From: Axinella damicornis
Lineage: Eukaryota > Porifera > Demospongiae > Axinellida > Axinellidae
Reading direction: 5' to 3'
Assembly (NCBI GenBank): GCA_963931865.1
Contig: OZ007518.1
Span: forward strand, 991,549 to 1,055,548
DNA length: 64,000 nt
Part shown: piece by piece, positions 10,249 through 22,722 of the stretch
How the letters are laid out: the number at the start of each line of letters is the position of its first letter
Numbering within the stretch: the first letter of the stretch is position 1
Position numbers and translations under genes: made by a program
Notes under the pieces: model-generated
Database searches by the model: none
Told to the model about the DNA's origin: nothing
What the model saw: the letters and a program-made list of their open reading frames with translations, nothing else

Positions 10249-13200
10249 ATGTCGGTCGACTCATCCCTGTTGAAATTCTCGCCACATACTGGATATCACC
10301 AGTCGTTTTTCATACTGAAGACACACCTCGATATGAATGGCCAGCCTGCGCAGATCACATCAGAGGATGGACATCTCACCCTGAGCTGTCGCAACCCTCC
10401 CGTCAGCATCACGTTCGACTCCCTCATCACCGAGGTGGACGCTGTCGTGAAGAAGTGTGGCCTGGAAGGGGTGAGCAACTACTGGTGTGAGGAAGTGCCT
10501 CTTTTCGAGCTCAAGTTCTCTTCTCAAGACGGCCTTAGGCGGTTTCTTCGCCAACAAGACAAAGTGCAAACTGAACTCGGATCAAGAATTGCCACAGCGT
10601 TGGCCAAGAGGCAGGATCCCATTGAAGTGTGTGCACGTACGGAAGTGCACATGCTGACTCCTCGGCCGGAGCAAAAAGACGCGGAGGTGTTGCTAGTAGC
10701 ATCCGAAAACCTTGACTCTTGCTTCACCATTTGGAGGGAAAGCGAAGTGTTTAATTTCGGCGCTTTATATCGAGCAATCAGGACCAATAGCAAAGCAATC
10801 CGAACCGAAGGTATTCGTATATCAGTATACAATTTGCAGAGCGAGTGCTCACCATATCTACTTAGCCTATAGTTAGAACAACGTACGTGTTACATACAAG
10901 GTGTTGTGCAGGAGTTGAGGCCGATCAGAATACCAGCGAATTATCTACGCGAGCATTACAACACTATATACTTGAAGTACTGCACATAAATTACTCCGCG
11001 CGAAGCGTAAAATAATGTCCGTGAGGTTTAACTCAACGAAGGGAATCTCTGCCTGTAAAAGTGAAATGATGCTAGCTGTAAATACCCTGGTACAGTGGAA
11101 ATCTGGTGGCATACCAGTGAAACTGCCTTTTAGTACCTACACTGAAAATTCAAACGGGTTGCTTTAACCCGGTGGGGTTATCCTAGTTGCAGCTTCACTA
11201 CCAAACAACTTAGTGTGTACATGAGCAGAGCAACTGCTTGACCATTTGAATTGCATCAAGTAAAAATAAGTAGCAAAGTATTGTTGGAATGCTAGAAGTG
11301 CAGCTGCGCTTGTGATTCATATAAATGCACAAACCATAGAAAAATACAGTCATGTGCAGTGCTAGCACTTCCAACATTCTTTCCATTATTGTACAGATGT
11401 GGTTTGGCCTAATTGTTTACCCAGCTGCATGTCCGGAATTGGAGAGGAGACCTATATATAGCCTCGTTCCCAGCCGTTCCTACCAGGCTACCGCCAGTAT
11501 TTCATTGCTTCCAGTATGAAATACAGCAGGGAATGTTCCCTGCCATATTTCATACTGGAAGCGGCGGTGGGAACGGCCTGGGAACGAGGCTAACCTATAT
11601 AGTGGTCAAGCTTATTGTTTGGTATTCAACTACATCTGGGTTAAACAACCCCTTTGTTTTTGCAGTGCTATAGTTACTCTTGTGGAGTGCTCTCAGTGCA
11701 GCATTGCATGACTAGTTTCTGCATATTATGTAAATCGAGTCAAATCAATCATGTTCATGGCAAGGGGTTGTGTTATGGTCGTACAAATGATATATTAGGT
11801 GTGGGTCCTCACTAATCTTCTGCATGCAATGTATGTTGCAGCTATTACCAACTAAAATGAATCTTCTGCACAGACATAATTATTTCTCCTATAAATATAC
11901 ACCCAGCATGGTCATAGGAAGAGAAATCAGGGCCATTATAGAAATCGGTCTTGACATTTTATAGAGTAAGTGAATTTCTGTCTCAGGTGAGGTGACGTTG
12001 GCTCTGCTGGACCAGGAGCTGCATGATGTCGTCGAGTGGTTTGGTCTGGGGCTACACATGGGTGTCCCGTTAGCAGATCTCAGGATGATTGAATACGAAC
12101 CCACACTGTGCAGAATACCACAACGCAGGATGGAGATGTTCACGGTTCGGATGAGGAGGTTGCCAAAGCTCAGCTGGTCTCACACTGTGCAAGCTCTCGT
12201 GGCAGTCGGGAGGCAAGGCTTAGCGCAGGATGTTGCGTGGAAGTACGGTGAGACTTTCTTAACTGAGAGCATCATATAATGTATCCCATATGCCAATGGG
12301 AACACTTTTGCACTTCACGATTAAATATATCACTGCAGTAATTAAATGTTATCTTCCACCTATATAGGGGTTCCAGTTCCAGAATCAATAGTAACAACAT
12401 TGCCACTGCTGGATACCTCAAGTCAGGTATACTGAAGTTAATACATTTGGCAGTACCTGTTGGAAGTAATGATCTTACTAGGATTGCTTCCTATGCAGAC
12501 GTCAACACCCTTGCAGCAGGAGCTGTCCGGCAAAGTTGAGAAGCTCAGGACCGCAGTGGAAACAAAAGATAGAGAGCTAGCAGTGAAAAATCTAGCCCTT
12601 AAAGAAGCCAGAAGACAGCAGGGTGCAGTCCATAAAAAGCTGGCACAAATCAGAAACACGATCGGCCAAACTCAAGCAAAAACTATGAGCCTAATTCAGC
12701 AGAAGATAGAAGTTGAGAAGCAGATACAGCTGAGGGAGCAAGAGCTCCAGTTCTTATGCACAGGTCACCAGAAGGACAGCGAAAAGCTTCAAAGCATTAT
12801 TCAGAATAGAGAAGAGGAAGTACGGGAGTTGCGACACCGTCTGCGTACAGTAGAGAATGAGTTGGCTTCTGAGAAGAAGGTGACACAGGACCTGAGGGAT
12901 AAACTCCTCCAGACAACTGCTGAATTGGCTGAGAAGTCAGCACTGGCGCAAGAGCGAGAGAAGGTGATAGGTGTCTTCAAGTTTCAGCTGGAAGGGGAGA
13001 GACAGAGGGTGGACCAGCTACTGATGCAGCTAACTGGTGCTGGTACCTCTAAAGACTATATCAGAGAAATTGAGGTAAAAGAATAATGTGCATGTGTCAA
13101 CTCAGTAACCTTGTGACCCATTCACATGAGCATGTGTACAAATACTTACCTTCTTTTACTTTCCAGCACCAGCTTTCCGATGCGAGACTAGAGCGTGAGA

Positions 13201-15769
13201 GCAATGCAAAGGAAATTGACCATCATAAACGCACAATCACAGAAAGGGAAGTGGAAATTAAAACCCTTTTGCTACAGCTGCAAAGGCAAGAGGCCCTCAT
13301 TCAGAAGCTAGAGCAGGAGTCAGCTGTCGTCAGTGCCAAACAAGAATTGGAGTTAGCACAGAAGCTTGTCCAGGTGACCAGTGAGGTTGCTGGGCTGAGG
13401 GACAGGCTGGAGAAGGCTGAGGAGGGCAAGCGAGATGCCACAAGGGAGATGGAGGCTGTTCGGGTGAAGAGTGAACTTGTGCAACAACGGATGACAGAGC
13501 TTGGAGAACAGACGCATGTAAGCTTGGGATCCTCGGTATGCTGGATCCCTTGTCATCCTCACGTTAAATACATGCACACCTTGACCGAAAAGTCAAAGGT
13601 GGTATATCCAAGCTTAATACCAGCATGTAACAATAATTCATGTTACACACGCGTATTCCATAAAGCAATGCGATCACTTCGCCGACAGGGCACGTTTAGC
13701 CGCCGATGAGAGCTGATAACCATGCAAGATATAAAAATCATATTGACGTGAGAATTTGACGTGCAACGTTGATTTAGGCGTTAGAGCAACATCCACTACC
13801 CAGACTGTCAGACACATTTGCTTACATCTCTGAGACCCAGAGGCTACTAGCGTAGATAGATTTTCTCGAGCAGCGCTGATGGATACGTGCTACTACTTCC
13901 CCAATCCTGGTAGGGTGCGCCAGCGCAGCGCCGACATCTGCGCATGCGCACGCCGTGCGCCCAATACGTACGTACAAGGCGCATTTTCTGCAGCTGTAGT
14001 AGTGTGTAGTTTGCTAGCTCATGCTCAGCCTAGTAGCTCTGGATACTTGTTCAGACTTGTGTAGCTTTAGCTAACTGTTAGAGTAGGACTACAGAATAAT
14101 TGCCTGAGGGCTATTTGCTTGGCAAAGAAAAGGTGAGTCCAAGTTCTGTTAGTACGCAGTCCTATAGTTGGATGCTCCAAGCACAGCTGCCAAAATTTTT
14201 CATTGTTGTACCTGTGAGAGAACTGCAGATTCAGCTTTAATTTCGCTGCATAGTAGTAAAGTTTGGTTTCAAAACAGGAAAAAGGCTTTACTAAGCCACT
14301 TTTGTTTAACTTTTCCATACCAATTTCAGCTTCGTATCAAAAATATAGCTAAATGGAGCTATAACCAACCCTGGGAACTCGTACTATCAGAAACTACCGT
14401 AGACCACACCTACTGGTGTTCTTTATTGATGAACTCTTGGGCTTACTGCTCTTTACTCACAGTAAAGCCCTGGTAGGCGTGGTCTGACTGTTATCAAGGG
14501 TGTATGAACCTGCCGGAGGTAGCGAGAGCATGCAACAGTTCAATACGGACATGGCGGAATGCTCAAGTTGATTTATTGGTGCCAGTAAACTCCATTTGAA
14601 CAGTATTCCGCTGCCTGTGACCCTCTCTCTCCCCACTGTGGTTCAATACACTCTTGGTATTACCATAGAAAATATAGGCACAGGATTTCTGTGCGTATAT
14701 AATCTATGCCGCTACATAATTAATGCCTGTAGCTATTACATGCCCCACATTAATTAGAAAATGCTGCCCTAAAAGTGAAAGTACTCGCTGCCTGATAAAT
14801 TTCTACTAAACACCCACTTTACGACACCCATTACGAGTGGTAAATTCCTCTGTATTCCAGACGCGCCCCCAGAGAGAGCTACGAACACCTCTCAAATTGA
14901 GGTGGCGGAAGGGAAGAGACATATTGTGGGGAATGGACTGGTACCAGAAGACAGTCCAACTCCACACCACTCTCTACGTGGGAGGAGGATACAGTGTCAG
15001 TGGCAGTGAGGTGTGTACTGTACTACAGTACGAGTGCACTACTGACAGCTGGAGCAAGCTACCAGAATATCAATACTACTACTTTGGGATGTCCCTCATC
15101 AATGGCCGCCACCTCACGCTGGTGGGCGGTCGGGACAGACACACTGGCAAGGCGACCAACAAGCTCGGAGTGTGGGATCCGTCCTCACAGCAATGGACGC
15201 AGCCACACCCACCCATGATTACACCTCGTTACATGCCAGAAGTAGCCACCTACAACAACTACCTACTGGCGGCAGGTGGGGGTGATGGCAGCAGGAAGCT
15301 AACCACAGTGGAGGTACTGCACGTTGGGGCTAGTGAGCAATGGCTGACCGCCACACAGCTACCCGTACCGTGTGAACTCAAGACGTCAGCCATCTTACAC
15401 GACAACTGGTACATCATCACTGACAGTAAACAAGTCATGTATACCTCCCTCCCTGAACTCTGTACCACCCCACAAACTGTTACCATGTCCGCCACTAACA
15501 CGACACCCGCACAATGGCGTCGTCTTCGTGACGCACCGCTGGCACACTCTACCGCCATTGCACTCCACGGATCACTACTGACCGTGGGGGGTCGCCATGA
15601 CAACACTGCCAGCACAGCCATCCATCTCTATCACCCGGAAACAGACAAATGGACGAAGGTTGGGGAGGTACCTACACCACGATACTATTGCTCAGTTACT
15701 CTACTACCGAGCGGTGAATTCCTGGTTTCAGGAGGACGCGATCAGCACACAACACTCTCGTCGACATAG
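10249..15769 (+). CDS. Novel N-terminal domain + Death + coiled coil + Kelch protein (gene A)
   Basis: Six exons with matching phases: 10249-10810, 11987-12247, 12368-12426, 12499-13074, 13167-13517, 14861-15769. They total 2718 bp and 905 residues, with no internal stop. Residues 1-187 are a domain I do not recognise, shared with gene B: PLFELKFSS, a run ending W-x-x-S-x-V-F-N-F-x-x-L-Y. Residues 188-274 fit a Death-fold helix bundle (LDQELHDVVEWFGLGLHMG, then W-S-H-T-V-Q-A-L and a final KYG). Residues 295-603 are a long charged coiled coil. Residues 604-905 hold about six Kelch blades (YVGGGY, LVGGRD, AAGGGD, TVGGRHD, VSGGRD, with W at the blade ends). There is no signal peptide and no membrane segment, so it is probably cytoplasmic. 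A role in Death-fold signalling with Kelch as recognition or ubiquitin-adaptor surface is inference. The last blade looks a few residues short, and the stop lies next to a palindrome. Confidence 0.85.
11459..11592. mobile_element. Palindromic MITE with 9-bp target duplication
   Basis: The ends are tagcctcgttcccag and its complement ctgggaacgaggcta. The inner arms are also palindromic (gtatttcat-gcttccagtatgaaat region). It is flanked on both sides by acctatata (11450-11458 and 11593-11601), a perfect 9-bp target duplication. It sits in the first intron of gene A. Confidence 0.85.
14398..14488. repeat. Short foldback repeat in the last intron of gene A
   Basis: agaccacacctactgg at the left is complementary, with a few mismatches, to cctggtaggcgtggtct at the right. 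The surrounding 1.34-kb intron (13518-14860) shows no other gene. Confidence 0.5.
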
Positions 15770-15796
15770 CATAGATTATATATTATATAATCTATG
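15770..15796. repeat. AT-rich palindrome just after the gene A stop codon
   Basis: catagattatatattatataatctatg is self-complementary and begins one base after the TAG stop (15767-15769). It shares its ends with the palindrome at 2793-2833. Confidence 0.6.
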
Positions 15797-16240
15797 GACA
15801 TAGCTACTATAGTGGATTGACATTTTGTTGCACTGTCTCGTTCCCAGGTCACAGTAGTTGACCGGGAACGAGGTTTTTGTTTTTATAATCTTTTGCACTC
15901 TGACCTTTGTGATCTTCAAGCATGCGCGCGTGCGTGCGGTGAAGGGCGTAGCTGCATAACTGTGCGCACAAGAAACTAGCTTGTGGACTCCCCGTGCTAT
16001 GATCATGAGAGGGCGGGAGATGGCTAGGCTCTCCCAAGCCAGGGCTTGACGGCCGGGAAACGGGACAAGACTGTAATATCGAAGTTAGGCTACCTGTGAC
16101 TGTGTGGTGTGCTTGACTCTGGACAACAATTCATTGTTATTGCAGTGGAAATACTCATCATACAACTCTTTAGCAAACATGCAGCTTCCGGCAGTGTTAA
16201 GTAAAACTGTAAGTATTGAAAACACTAGCTGAAAAAGTAG

Positions 16241-16297
16241 TCTCGCGGGGCCAGACCCACACGGCACGGTGAGTCTGGCCCCGCGCGAGACTACTGA
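16241..16297. mobile_element. Palindromic element, TAGTCTCGCGGGGCCAGAC type
   Basis: agtagtctcgcggggccagac and gtctggccccgcgcgagactact form an almost perfect inverted repeat with a short loop. The ends resemble the TAGTCTCG MITE family, but I cannot see a 9-bp target duplication. A single end of the related family also occurs near 15836-15872. Confidence 0.6.
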
Positions 16298-16583
16298 TAT
16301 CTTGGTTTATCTCCTACATTTCATAATATAGCTAGGGGAGGGAGGACCAAGGATATTGCTTTGCATTGAGCATACCCATCGCCCTACCTCCTGCCGGCCC
16401 AATAACCACTTCCTCAACTAGGCACTGATTACTTCCTTCCAACGGCATGCCATAACTCAGCACATGAACAATAAACAAATTCATGATTTTTTTTTCTTTT
16501 TTTTTTTTTTTCTATAACAATTCTGTCATAACAGACAAGGAATACATGTACATAGCATAGGCTAATACAGGACATGATCCTAA

Positions 16584-19483
16584 TTATAAATGAAGGTGTA
16601 GATTACTTTTAAATGCAGAAGCGGAGGATGTACAGACCAGTGAAGAATCTAAGTTGTTCCAGAAAGAAATAGTGTATGGTACAAATGAATAAAAATAGGA
16701 ATTCGTATGAGCAAAGGGTCGGGTCAATACAAGGTTGTGAGGTGCATGGTGAGTGAGAGAGGTACTGGGAATAAAAATGCCATCATCAAAATAACACAAT
16801 TTGTGGACGATCTTGTAGAGGAGACATAACCTGGTTTCAAGTCTCCGACACTCCAGTGAAGGAAGGTGAACGATTTCTAGCAGATCCTCGTAACCACTGT
16901 CCCAAAACTTTGTGGCTATACGACAGGCAAATTTCTGAACATTTTCTAGCATAATTATGTCTTTCTTAGTGTGAGGGGACCAGATGGCAGACGCATAGTC
17001 AAGGTGTGGTCTAACCAGGGAGAGATAGAGTTGAAGAATGGAATGGCTTGGTGCGTTATTGTAAAATCGTCTGTAGAGTAGACCAAGGATCTTTCTAGCC
17101 CTACTACAGACAGATTGAACATGCTCACCCCAAGAGAGGTCGTGCGACAAAAGGACACCAAGGTACTTGAACATTTTCACCTGGTCTAGTGGGTGGTTGT
17201 CAAGAAGGAGAGGTTGGGATGGGGTAGATGCAGTTCTCCTGTGTGAGACTACCATATATTTACATTTGTCCCGGTTGAGTGCAAGAAAGTTGGCGCAAGA
17301 CCAGCTCTCAACCTTGTCAATGTCCTCCTGGAGAGCAACAAAGTCTTCCGGTGAGTTAATGGTTCGAAACAACAGTACATCGTCAGCATAAAGTGTTAAT
17401 TTAGCGCCATCCCTGAGATTGATCTTAGTAAGATCATTAATGTAGATCAGAAAAAGTAAGGGTCCAAGGACAGAACCTTGAGGCACACCAGATATTACGG
17501 GGGCTGACGGTGAGGATTGGCCATTGACCACAACCTTCTGTGAGCGGTTGGTTAGATAGTTGGTAACCCAGTGCAGAATGTGAGCATCAAAGCCCAGGCT
17601 TTCCAGCTTCTCAAGAAGAGGCCGATGAGGGACACTATCAAACGCTTTGCGGTAGTCAAAGAAAACAGCGCAGAGCTCATGGCCATATGTTCAAGAGCGG
17701 AGAGCCATTCCTGAGTCACTGATAATAGAGCAGTCACTGTTGATCTACCAGAACGAAAACCCCACTGGGTGTCCGATAGCTCCTGTTGGTTGGCTAGATG
17801 TTCATACATAAGACCATGTATGTGTTTCTCCAATGGTTTAGAAAGAATGCAGGTAAGGGAGATTGGTCTGAAATATCCAGGGTCTGATGATTTTGTAGCT
17901 GATTTTGGAATTGGTGCAATCATGGATTCCTTCCAATCGTCAGGAATCCTGCCCACACGTATGGAAAGATTGAACAGTTTGGTAACAGATGGAGCAATAC
18001 TTAGTGCCGTATGTTTCAACATCTGAGCGGAGATCTTATCTGGACCACAAGCTTTGGATACCTCCAGACCACACAACAATTGCTCAACCTCAGGGACAGT
18101 ACAATAAATCTCATCAAGGGAGGGGTCATTGTCAGAAGTTGCAGAAGGGTCAAATGGGAGTTCATTCAGTGGGGGGTGAGATCTGTTGAAGCAGGTAGAG
18201 AAAAAGGCATTTAGTAGTTCAGCTTTTTCAACATCACTAGTTGCAGTTTGATCCCCTTGCAGGAGCGTAGGGATTGTAGACTGTTGCTTATTAAGGAACT
18301 TGACTGCTTTCCAAAACTTCTTTGAGTCCCTGGGATTCAGATTTTTGAAATAGTCAGTTTTTGCTCTACGAATCAAGCCGATGACTCTATTGCGTGCAGA
18401 CCTGAACTTGGCACTATAACCAGTCTTCTTGAACAAAGTATTTCTTTTCCTCATTGCACTCTTTATGTTCTTGTTCAACCATGGCAAGTTTCTCCTTGAA
18501 GGGAGTACTTTCCTGGGTACACATTCCAGCATGATGCCCATAAATGATGAGTGCCAGCGAGCCCAGGAATCGTTAATGTCGTCAGTCATTGTACCATTCC
18601 AATCAAACTCATCTATCATCTCCCGGGCTTTGTCCCAATCAGCATGGGCATAGAGCCAGACTGAACGCAAGGAGGATCGAGGGGACTTGCTGGAACATTT
18701 CAATTTGATCTGAGCTTCAATTCCAAGGTGGTCAGAGTTTGACAGAGGTGGAATAACCCTGCAGGAAATAAGCGACAAAGGATCAGACATTAGTACAAGA
18801 TCAATAAGTGAGTGACTCCTGCCATGATGGACATGGGTATGATCGTCAACAACCTGTGTTAAACCAAAGGTAGACAAAATATTACAAAGAGTAGAAAAAG
18901 AGGGGTGAGTTACATCCAAAAAATTAATATTAAAGTCACCAATGAGTACAAAACTAGAAAACTGGGGAATATTGATTGATTCAAGATAACTATGAAGACA
19001 ATGCAAAACTTCAACAGATGAACTAGGAGGACGATAAAACAATGACAAACATTTTCTACAATTACCATAATGCAAAGTTACAGTGAGCAATTCAAGAGAT
19101 GGATGAGACGGGAGTTGCTTGACAACAAACCTGTGCGAAACATACATAAGAACGCCACCACCATGCCTATTTCTATCATGTCTCAGAGTCTGGTAGCCAG
19201 GAATCGATATTTCAGAGTCCTGAATGTCACTACAGAGCCAAGATTCAGTGATACAGATAATGTCTGGTTGTTGAGTGTCAGCAGAAATAAGCAGTTCATC
19301 AAACTTGGGTAATAGGCTCCTAGCATTGTAATACTGTATTTTCAGGTTGTTGGTGGCATGTGATCCATTCTTCTGCACGGGTATTTGAGAGCTTGCGCCC
19401 TGCACGGCCGGTTGACAATTTAGACCTCCTGATTCTCCAAGTAGCATAGGAGAGGTCTCGCTACAGGGATTGGCTCGGTGCAA
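16584..19483 (-). pseudogene. LINE ORF2: endonuclease + reverse transcriptase, one frameshift
   Basis: The N-terminal part (19483-17680) contains an AP-endonuclease-like domain with the motifs ITESWL, GDFNIN and SDHLGIE. The reverse transcriptase then begins with GYFRPISL and QWGFRSGRS. The frame breaks near 17685-17688, where the minus strand has a repeated AT (catatgg) that looks like a 2-bp insertion. The downstream frame runs to 16584 with GVPQGSVLGPLLFLIYINDL and the catalytic YADD box, then the usual C-terminal region. The rest looks intact, so the insertion may be recent. The element encodes the enzyme for target-primed reverse transcription, but this copy cannot make a full product. 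Confidence 0.85.
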
Positions 19484-20091
19484 GTTGGGGTGTTGGGATC
19501 CAAACGGGCTTCTTCTTCCAGGAGAGAAATGTGAACATCTAAAGGGATCTCCTTTTGTTTGACCATTGGGGTGGAGGGTGGGGGTGGTGTGGAGTTTTTT
19601 GAGAGCACATTGTGTTTGACCATTGGGGTGGAGGGTGGGGGTGGTGTGGAGTTTTTTGAGAGCGCATTGTGGGTGGGGAGGCTCTCTGAGCTAGTAGGGG
19701 ATTCTTCCTGCGGTTTTGTGCACTCTTCTAGTCTCCATGCCGTCTGGAGTGCAACCTTCTCCCATTGTTTCTCCAGCTCAGACAGAACCTCCTCATCTGC
19801 ATGTATCAAAAACCACCACCTGGTACGGTTATCAGTTGTCTTGAATTTTCGCTTCACATGAACACTGCTCCCAATATTTGTGAGTCGCTCGACAGCTTTT
19901 TTGACTGAAAGAGCTGTACAGGCTCTAAATGTACCCCAGACTCGTCGCACTCCCTGCACCTTTACCCTGTCACATGGCTGTTGTTTCCGGCTTTGTTTGC
20001 TAACGGGGGGTTGGGGAGGATTAGCATGCCCGCCCTGTTTTCTGGTTGACTTCCCCTTCCCAGCAACAACACTCCATTTGGCACCATTGTA
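19420..20091 (-). CDS. LINE ORF1-like protein, 5'-truncated
   Basis: The frame is open from about 20091 to the stop at 19420 and overlaps the start of ORF2 by about 64 bp. An N-terminal basic Lys/Arg-rich stretch leads into GVRRVWGTFRAC and a region ending WWFLIHADEEVLSELEKQW, which resembles the RNA-binding ORF1 proteins of LINEs. A 57-bp direct repeat (plus 19558-19675) encodes two copies of a proline-rich segment, LSKNSTPPPPSTPMVK. No start codon is present, so the gene is partial. Confidence 0.6.
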   Translation of the reverse strand, partial: YNGAKWSVVAGKGKSTRKQGGHANPPQPPVSKQSRKQQPCDRVKVQGVRRVWGTFRACTALSVKKAVERLTNIGSSVHVKRKFKTTDNRTRWWFLIHADEEVLSELEKQWEKVALQTAWRLEECTKPQEESPTSSESLPTHNALSKNSTPPPPSTPMVKHNVLSKNSTPPPPSTPMVKQKEIPLDVHISLLEEEARLDPNTPTCTEPIPVARPLLCYLENQEV

Positions 20092-20315
20092 TTAAGGGCA
20101 GCAAACATCCACTGACCATGTATGATCAAGGTCCGGTATAGTTGCATTCTTTTTTGGGGGGAGTTGTAGTGAATTCAAATGTAGCAGAAGCATGCACGTA
20201 CACCTGGACTTCAGTAGTTTCACTTCCTGGAGCAAAAATATTGGAGAGGGAGGGGATGCAAATTGCGAAACAAGACAAGTATTTTTGCCACGTGACACTA
20301 AACTTAGTGTTTTAG

Positions 20316-20815
20316 ATTTTTTTTTTCTTTCTATTTTTTTCTATGAAATTCGTGTTATAAACACAAGGCAGCAGTAATGCAATGTGATACATGAGCCTTA
20401 AGGTGAAAACAAACATTATATACCTACCTACATAGAATGTAACAATCTTTTAAACTCAGAGATAGGCGCATGCGTGCTTAACAGAATCAGGTAAAGCATT
20501 CCACAGAGTAATGACACTAGGTACAAATGATGAAAACATGAATTGTACTGTGTGCGAGCAAATGGCCTACTATAAAGTTAGTGTGTTGGTTGGTGCTATA
20601 TGGGAAGTTCTGTTGTACAAATACTCCTGGAGGAAAGTAGAAGTTGCCGATAATTTTGTACATAGTGGTAAGTTTCAGAAAGTTGCGGCGAGTGGAAAGT
20701 GGTGGAAAGTTCAAAAGTTGTAGCATACTGTCATAGTCAAGGTTCCATTGTTGCAGACAGACCTTACATGCAAATTTTTGCACTGATTCCAGAGACTGTA
20801 ATCTACTCCGAAAGT
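20316..20815 (-). mobile_element. Second LINE 3' fragment
   Basis: On the minus strand QKFACKVCLQQW, LNFPPLSTRR and TTMYKII are homologous to the C-terminal part of the neighbouring LINE (QKFACRIATKFW, HLPSLECRR, CLLYKIV), followed by a T-rich run on + (about 20316-20341) as tail. It is 5'-truncated and diverged, so it derives from another member of the same clade, not from a duplication of the 16.5-kb copy. Confidence 0.75.
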
Positions 20816-20819
20816 TTTG

Positions 20820-21458
20820 TACTATAATTATAACACAACACCAGTTTCTGGTTTCATGATGTGCAATTCAAGTAGCCGAGAAGTGGTGTTGTGTGAGTAG
20901 CAGTCAGAGTTCTGTACTGTATAATAAGCCTATCACAGAGTCGGTAGACTCTGTATGTAGGGATACGACGTACACGCAATATATGCTAATACAAAAGAAT
21001 CTCTCCAAATCTCAGAAACGGTACACTTATAAGCCTTTATAACCACATACCGTTCATCTCCGAGTGTTTTCATGACCAACAAGACTCCTCGCGTCGCGAA
21101 AAACCGTCGCGAAAGTACCGCACCAGGTACTCGCAAAACGGGCAAATTGTTTTTCTTTCTTCTTCTTCTTTCTTCTTCTTTCTTCTTTCAGACGGGCTAG
21201 CTCAACGTCGCCTCAATCCCTCATGATGGTTTTCGCACGAAACAGCAGCATTTTACACCGAGCAGTGCAGCAGCCCATCGCTTTTTCGCAACCTCCAAGT
21301 TTTTACCAGGCGGCTACAGCTGCCCACTCAATAACTATGGCTTCTTTAGTCACGCCATTTTCTCGTTTGTACGCATGCGCGATCACTTAGCAACGAACGT
21401 AATTATTACTCAAGATCGCTGAATTAGAAGTGTCTTGCGCCGTTGTGTTGACATAAAA
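20820..21458. other. Intergenic, no gene recognised
   Basis: Contains a pyrimidine-rich (TTC)n stretch at about 21148-21190 and a CpG-containing part at about 21060-21130. No convincing coding sequence. Confidence 0.35.
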
Positions 21459-22080
21459 CCGAGGTAAATTCTAAACTCTGGTTAATCTGCGTATAATTTA
21501 TGTATGTTACTGCCTACAGTGTTCTGTGAGAGGGCTGAATGCCTATCTAAAGACTCAACAATATATAAATCTTGCTACTTCTGGTATAGCTAATAATTAT
21601 TATGGTCTTCAGAGTTCAGACAGAAATTACTGCCTGAGTATCCATCCAGAAAAGGGTTGACTTGGGTCTGATTCTTCAGCCAATGTGAATACCGGAGTCA
21701 ATATTGTCCATATACCAAAGCAAGGGCTCCTACTACTTGTGAGGACACCGACTTCTGCTCTGTGATGGCAAATTGCATGCGCTGCTGCTAAAAAAAAGAC
21801 ATAAACAAGTAATAAAAAACATTTGAAAATGTAACAGGATGTAGGGATACCAGAACGGTAAAAAGTAAGGAAACAAGGCAGGGATGATCGCACAAAACAG
21901 TGAAGTATACAACCCCCCTACATATCTTTTTTCATTATACACGTATATGGAAAAAGATCTCTGTAGGGGGGTTGTATACTTCACTGTTTTGTGCGATCAT
22001 CCCTGCCTTGTTTCCTTACTTTTACCGTTCTGGTATCCCTACATCCTGTTACATTTTCAAATGTTTTTTATTACTTTGTA
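21459..22080. repeat. Dispersed repeat copy 2 with a long inverted duplication
   Basis: 21459-21965 matches 4186-4718. In addition, 21807-21922 and 21962-22077 are reverse complements over about 116 bp, almost without mismatch, around a 39-bp loop. RNA from either strand would fold into a long hairpin. No coding domain is seen. Confidence 0.85.
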
Positions 22081-22685
22081 TGTAGCAACTGCCTACGTAC
22101 CCAGAGGATTATGCTGTGTGAAGGAATAGTCTTCGATCTCATTATTGCATGACTTTGTGCTTTCAAGCAGGAAGTCTTTACAGAAGTGTGGGGGTTGGAT
22201 ACTTCCTATCTCACAATGAGCGGCAGAAGTTGGAGCATTGGAGATGATTGGAAAATGCAGTGACATAAATTATGATGGACTCGCACTACAAAGACCAACT
22301 GCAACAACCTACTGCACACTTTGTCCACGTCCTAGCTAAAATATCCCTTGACCAATCTATAGAATTAAGGCAAGGGTGAGTTAAGGGTCGTGGAGAGTAT
22401 TCCTTATACAGTACTTCATACCCTGTGTGAAGAGTAGTGTAGCTTCAAAATACCCTCCCTTAATTTCTTGTACCCTCTCATACAAGTCTTAGACACCACC
22501 CACACTGAACTATGTACCTCATTCCCTGGCCACTAACTTTAGCCTATATAGTCTTGTTCCCAGACTGTCGGGAGTCTGGGTAAGTATAGCAATGTCATAT
22601 CTGCATAGTTTGTCCACAGTAAACTTTATCACAACAATCAAATTGTATGATAATGCCATGACACCTTTGTCAGTTGCCATAGTAA

Positions 22686-22722
<37 letters not shown>

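Larger units (their letters stand above)
16487..20091 (-). mobile_element. Non-LTR retrotransposon (LINE), 5'-truncated and frameshifted
   Basis: On the minus strand in order: ORF1 (from about 20091, no start), ORF2 with endonuclease and reverse transcriptase, a short 3' UTR and a poly(A) tail (plus strand T-rich run 16487-16513). The endonuclease-RT layout puts it in the Jockey/CR1-like group in a broad sense. Length is about 3.6 kb. The 5' end is cut inside ORF1, directly after an in-frame stop in what is probably flanking DNA. Coding damage is described under the ORFs. Confidence 0.85.
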
